NCBI RefSeq assembly: GCF_954871325.1
Contig: NC_088776.1
Location: 23,298,508 to 23,362,507, forward strand
Reading direction: 5' to 3'
DNA length: 64,000 nt
From: Gordionus sp. m RMFG-2023
Taxonomy: Eukaryota; Nematomorpha; Gordioida; Chordodea; Parachordodidae
Numbering within the stretch: the stretch's first letter is position 1; each line of letters begins with the position of its first letter. Below, piece by piece: positions 58,944-64,000 of this stretch. The notes under the pieces are model-generated. The model had not been told where the DNA came from. It did not search any database and saw only the letters and a program-made list of their open reading frames with translations. The position numbers were made by a program, and so were the translations under genes.

Positions 58944-59024
58944 CTGAATATAATCTTTTATTCTAATCCTAAGCAAGTATAATAATAATTTATCTAAAAA
59001 GTATAAATGTTCCAGCTAATATAT

Positions 59025-60130
59025 AAACCTAGCTAGTTTACAAATTTGCTATATTTTTTTTAAGTTTTGGAGTATTTTGTTATTTTTTAAATTGATTATT
59101 TACTCTTTTAGTATATTTTGATATTTTAAAGATATTTTTTTTAAATTTAATAAAAAAAATTTTTCTAATTTTATATTATATATTCTTTCAGCCCATTTTT
59201 TAGATTTTCTTAAATTTAATTTTTCGTTTATTTTCTATGAATTTTTGGTTATGATTGTGTATCATTTCCATTTTTTTATTATATTTTATATCATTTATTT
59301 ATAAAAATATATCTAATTTTTCTACCCATTTTTGCGTATTTAAGAATTGTTTTAGTTTGATACAACTTAATTTTTACCTGATCTTGAATTTACAATTTTT
59401 AATTTTTTCTATTAAACTTATATTTTTTATCCCTTTTGACCTAATTTTATATTCCCCTCTCCCATTGATTTTGCTTAATTTTTTATTGTCTTTTTAAAGT
59501 TTTATTGCCTAATATTTTGGGGATTCTCTATATATCACAATACTTGCTTCTTCTTCTAATTATAATTTTTTCGGTAAAGATTTGATAAGAATACGAATAA
59601 AACTTAGAGCACATAAGTCGAATTCGTTTCTAGTAACACATTTTTAGAGTACATTGAGCCGACCCAAGACAAAAAACAATCTATTTTATTGGCTCATGAT
59701 TGATGCCAACTCATTTTGTGGGTCTTTCTTTCCTAATTAAAATCTGGAATCTAAATTCTAACAAATTGAAAATATAAAGTTGAAAATTTAAAAAAAAAAT
59801 AATGAACACAAAAATATCTGGAAAAAATACATAAAATAATGTAGTTTAAAAAAAATGAAGTTAATTTTTTTAAAAATAAAATACTCAAAAATGGGTGGAA
59901 ATAAACGCATGCGTAAATGAGAGTAATCAAAAACTTAGAAAAATTAAGTTACAAATTACTCAAAAAATGGAAAATATATAATAAAATCAGAAGAAAAAAA
60001 ATTAATTCAAAAAAAATCTTAAAATATACTCCAAAATCTAAATAAAATTTACAAAAGAAAAGTTAGCTAGCTATTTATTTAGTTGGTCAGCTTGTAAACA
60101 AGAAGGCTAGTTTATAAACTAGCTAAGTTT
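59025..60130. repeat. Long imperfect inverted-repeat element
   Basis: The left flank CCTAGCTAGTTTACAAA and the complement of the right flank CTTAGCTAGTTTATAAA match. Imperfect arms of a few hundred bp follow, sharing AAGTTTTGGAGTATTTT, ACCCATTTTTG and TTTATTTCCA-like words. This looks like a fold-back transposon 300 bp downstream of the guanylate cyclase exons. The open frame at 59255-59497 lies in one arm and is T-rich without motifs. Confidence 0.5.
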
Positions 60131-60402
60131 GTATATTAACTGCTTTCTAGTCAAAAGAAAAAGTTTAACTATTTTTTAAATAAATGTTATCTCATTATTT
60201 TTGACCAGGGTTAAATTTTATATGGACGTTATTTTTTTACCAAAAATTAAATTTTACTCTTAGCCATCGCCTATATTATAGTGGGTAATCCAATTATATT
60301 ATATAATTATTTTAAGCATATATAAAACGAAAAAAAAATAACTTTTATAAACTTTCTATTAAATTATTGTTTATGAAAATAAACAAAATTTTTATTCTAC
60401 TA

Positions 60403-61032
<630 letters not shown>

Positions 61033-61137
61033 CTATGAAAATTTAAAAATAAGTTCATGTTTAATCATAATAATTCGGATAGCTCTGATAATGTAATATA
61101 CATATATAAGTGGGTTACAAGTTACAACATATCAACC

Positions 61138-61390
61138 ACGAATTTTAGGGCGAAATATATTATTGCGAAAAGTTATTTCCGCGAATATAATATCACAAAA
61201 TTACCGTGAAAGTATTTGCAAGAATTTATTACAGCGAAATCATTATCATTAATACAGTAATGCGAATGTATTAGCGCGAAAATAATATAACAAAAGTATT
61301 ACAGCGAGTGCATTATCACGAATGTATTACCGCGAAGGCAACAGTGCTAATGCTTTTTCGCTAATGCAAGTGAATTACCTCAGTTGCAAT
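61138..61390. repeat. Degenerate GCGAA/TATTAC repeat
   Basis: About a dozen loosely spaced units built on TATTACCGCGAATG, with variants such as TATTACAGCGAA, TATCACGAATG and TATTAGCGCGAA, lie directly upstream of the first guanylate cyclase exon. The period is about 16-25 bp. No coding frame runs through. Confidence 0.7.
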
Positions 61391-62479
61391 ACCAGGAAAG
61401 CAGTTTAGTGAAAATTACATTTTTATATTTATCGGCCTTTAGATACTTAATAGAACCAGAAAATGAACATAAAATCGAGTTTGGGTCAAAAAGGATATTT
61501 CGGAATTAAAATGACTGAGATTAATGCCAATAAATTTCAGAAGCAATAAATCCTTTCCCTTCTTCTATTGGGTGTTATTTTTAAAATATATTTCAAATAA
61601 TAATAAAAATGAATCCATATCAAAGTAAAATAAATATGGTGAAGTTGTTATATCGATACATTTTGGTAACAGGGAAAATAAATAAATATAGAGGCTAGTC
61701 GGCGCGAGGGACTTGCCAGTTTAGCAGATTTAATTTTAAAACCAGAAATTTGGAAATGTAAACTTAATTATGTAATAACATTCTATAATATGTATATTTA
61801 AAGCTAAAAAGATTTTTACCACTCACTATTTAAAAAAAAAATTTATGATAAAATGTGTTTTTTAGGTAAAAATGAAAATATTCTTACAAGACAATATTAA
61901 GCGGCATAAAAATATGAAAAGTTTAAAAATAATGAACATAAGAAATAAAAACCCTCTCTTCTTATTTCCTAATAATCAATCATGTTTATATTTTTAGAAG
62001 GTATTAATTATTAGTAACTAGAAGCTAGTAGATCAGGGCTAGTCTGATTAATTAAGTTATGCTTATATATGATTTATTTTAATAATATAAAATAAGTATT
62101 CATTGGTTAGTATTTTAGATTTAAATCAATTCTGTATGATAATGCAATAGAAATAGGAAAATATTATTAAAAATTTTGCATATTTTTTAAAACTCAAAAA
62201 ATGTCATATATGAATTATTTATATACTAATGGTATATTATATCAATATATTGCCCATAAAAAAATAGATTAAGAATTAAGATTTAACAAACCAATTGAAT
62301 CTACATCCTAAATAACAAGTCTTATTTTTTTGAACAATGATTGTTTAAAGAGAGTTTAGCGAGGTCGTTTTTAATAATTATAAACTCATGTCATATATAA
62401 TCTCAATTCAATTTCTAAAAGTAAAAAGATTTTATATTTAATTGATTTTCTCAAATATAACAAATTTACTCAATTATAT
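61391..62479. other. AT-rich, presumably intron or 5' flank of the cyclase gene
   Basis: No kinase-homology or coiled-coil exon of a receptor cyclase was recognised on the minus strand. A short GC-richer segment with GGGATTCTGGGGGGAGGGC at about 62494 borders the LINE that follows. Confidence 0.4.
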
Positions 62480-64000
62480 CTAAGCCCCTTAACGGGATTC
62501 TGGGGGGAGGGCTCAGCCGTTTAGAGATATGGACCCACCTCTAAAGAAAATTCCTAACTGCCACTGCCATACTTTTTTTTTCTCTTTAGCTTTCACCTTT
62601 GTAAGCTCTTTCAATATCTCTCTCCACTTTATGTTATTTATACTATCTCGTTTATCTAATTTATACTTCTTCATATTGGCTCTAACTTTATGGCCCCATT
62701 GAAGTTTTGGCTTCCTCTTTTACGTTTGCCCATCACTTCCAAACTCTCAACCTTATTTCCTATGTAGATCATAGGCCTTCTCATTGTATGCCCATACCAC
62801 CTAAGTCTGTTTACCATTATCTTAGTCTTAATGGGCACTACCTTTAAACTTCCTAGTATTCTTGTACTTCGCACCTTAACCTTTCTTGTTACCCCAGCAA
62901 TCATTCTCATCTCTATAGTTTGTAGACTTCCCTCGTCTGATTCCTTGGTTGGCCATGTTTCCGAACTATATAAAATAGTTGGTTGTACTATGGAACTGTA
63001 AATTTTTCCCTTTAATTTGTGTGGGATTCTTTTGTCAAATAGCACTCCAGATAAAGATCTCCACTTTAACCACCTTGATTAATTTTACTCTTTATCTCTT
63101 TCTCTATTGTGCCGTTTGTTTGTATAGTGGAGCCCAAATATCTGCAGCTTTCAATTGCCGATATCTGCCATCATTTAAATCAAAGCTCCCTGTTTCATCT
63201 CCTATCACCATATACTCCGTTTTTTCTCTATTTACTTTTAGTCCGTGCTTTTCTAGGATATTTATACAGCTCACTAATCTTTCTTTCATTTCATCCTTGG
63301 ATTCGGCAAGTATCAATAATATCATCTGCAAATATCATATTCCACGGGATTATTTGTGGTAAAGACTGTTCTAATACATCTATTACTGTTATGAAGAGAA
63401 GTGGGCTGAGAGCCGACCCTTGATGAACTCCCTCGGCTATTGTGAAGCCTGTTGAAGTACCAGTTGCGCTACGGACCATTGTTGTATGACCCATATAATA
63501 TCCTGTATTATTCTTATATATTTTTCGGGAACCTTGTTGTGGCCTAGCGCCCACCAGATAAGTTTTCTTGTGATCCTATCGAAGGCTTTTTCTAGATCGA
63601 GAAAGACCATGTGTAGCTTGTTGTTTATTTCCCTGTAGTTTTCACTCATTTGCCTAATTGCTTGGATAGCATCAGTTGTTGATCTTCCAGGCATAAAGCC
63701 AAACTGAGTCTTTCCCATTTCGATTATGTCTCTTAACCATTTTTTTATTATTTTTTCGTAGAGTTTAAGACAGTGTGACATTAGTTTTATGCCCCTGTAA
63801 TTTTTACAATTGTGTGGATCCCCTTTATTTTTGAAGATAGGAACTAGATAGATTTGCCTCCATTTTGGAGGGATCTCTTCATTTCCCAGTATTTTATTGT
63901 AAAGATTTGTGAGGAGATGTATAGGCTTTTTATTGGAATATTATCTGGACCCCTAGCTTTGTTGTTTTTCATATGCTTGAGGCATGTGATTATCTCTTGT
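62480..64000 (-). mobile_element. RTE-like LINE, reverse transcriptase and C-terminal region, 5' part outside window
   Basis: The minus strand reads from 64000 downwards. In order: KTQFGFMPGRSTTDAI and MVFLDLEKAFDRITRK (first catalytic Asp) at about 63780-63500, EGVHQGSALSPLLFITVIDV and FADDI (second catalytic pair) at about 63430-63310, GLKVNREKTEYMV near 63220, and a C-terminal part with YSSETWPTKESDE and LRWYGHTMRRPMIYIGNK at 63040-62680. The order and wording match the RTE clade. Frameshifts separate the blocks (the frames at 63781-63437, 63554-63291, 63331-63104 and 63045-62671 overlap), so the copy is dead but fairly young, since long open blocks survive. The endonuclease would lie beyond 64000. 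Its 3' boundary near 62480 is approximate. Confidence 0.88.

Noticed and set aside
59255-59497. 80-codon hydrophobic frame resembling a membrane protein
   Set aside because: Phe/Ile/Leu richness follows from T-rich DNA in an arm of an inverted repeat.
62979-63423. Plus-strand frames opposite the LINE
   Set aside because: Antisense to reverse transcriptase frames that carry clear catalytic motifs on the minus strand.

Overview
The window is very AT-rich DNA from a metazoan nuclear genome. Three host genes were read by joining exons: a complete F-actin capping protein beta subunit (CAPZB), a small protein with one von Willebrand factor A (vWA) domain, and the catalytic domain of a receptor-type guanylate cyclase. 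A particulate guanylate cyclase together with a vWA protein points to an animal. Ordinary introns are extremely short (42, 45, 47, 50, 75, 82 and 87 bp; 39 bp inside one transposase gene), while others exceed 6 kb and are filled with mobile elements. Acceptors are plain AG without the TTTTCAG of nematodes. I cannot name the phylum; a fast-evolving, AT-rich animal (for example myxozoan, orthonectid, rotifer or flatworm) would fit.

Layout. 1-600: a GC-richer, coding-like block I cannot name. 0.6-8.3 kb: mostly featureless AT-rich DNA with a MITE and an internally deleted hAT (6465-7884). 8.6-10.3 kb: the vWA gene, + strand, four exons. 10.3-18.4 kb: no gene, a perfect 14-bp minisatellite (14405-14614) and a small retropepsin-like fossil. 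18414-28495: a hAT element with intact 8-bp target duplication, whose zinc-finger exon was split by a second hAT (20373-27911) carrying an almost complete, intron-containing transposase gene. 28.5-30.6 kb: satellite repeats. 30671-51018: CAPZB, + strand, seven exons; its three large introns hold a hAT and a piggyBac relic (intron 2), a Gypsy-type fossil with a nested hAT (intron 4), and a hAT bearing two further hATs, one with another MITE in it (intron 6). 51-60 kb: LINE, hAT and MITE remnants. 60432-61032: guanylate cyclase exons, - strand. 62.5-64 kb: an RTE-like LINE, - strand, cut by the window end.

The host genes are housekeeping (actin barbed-end capping), signalling (cGMP synthesis) and probably extracellular or secretory (vWA); nothing suggests that they work together. 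The most unusual feature is in the inner hAT. Between its zinc finger and its TTF-type zinc finger are six tandem copies of a symmetric 84-87-bp exon. All six are open and correctly phased, and each encodes a serine/acidic-flanked hydrophobic core resembling a SUMO-interacting motif. No tRNA, rRNA or CRISPR was seen.
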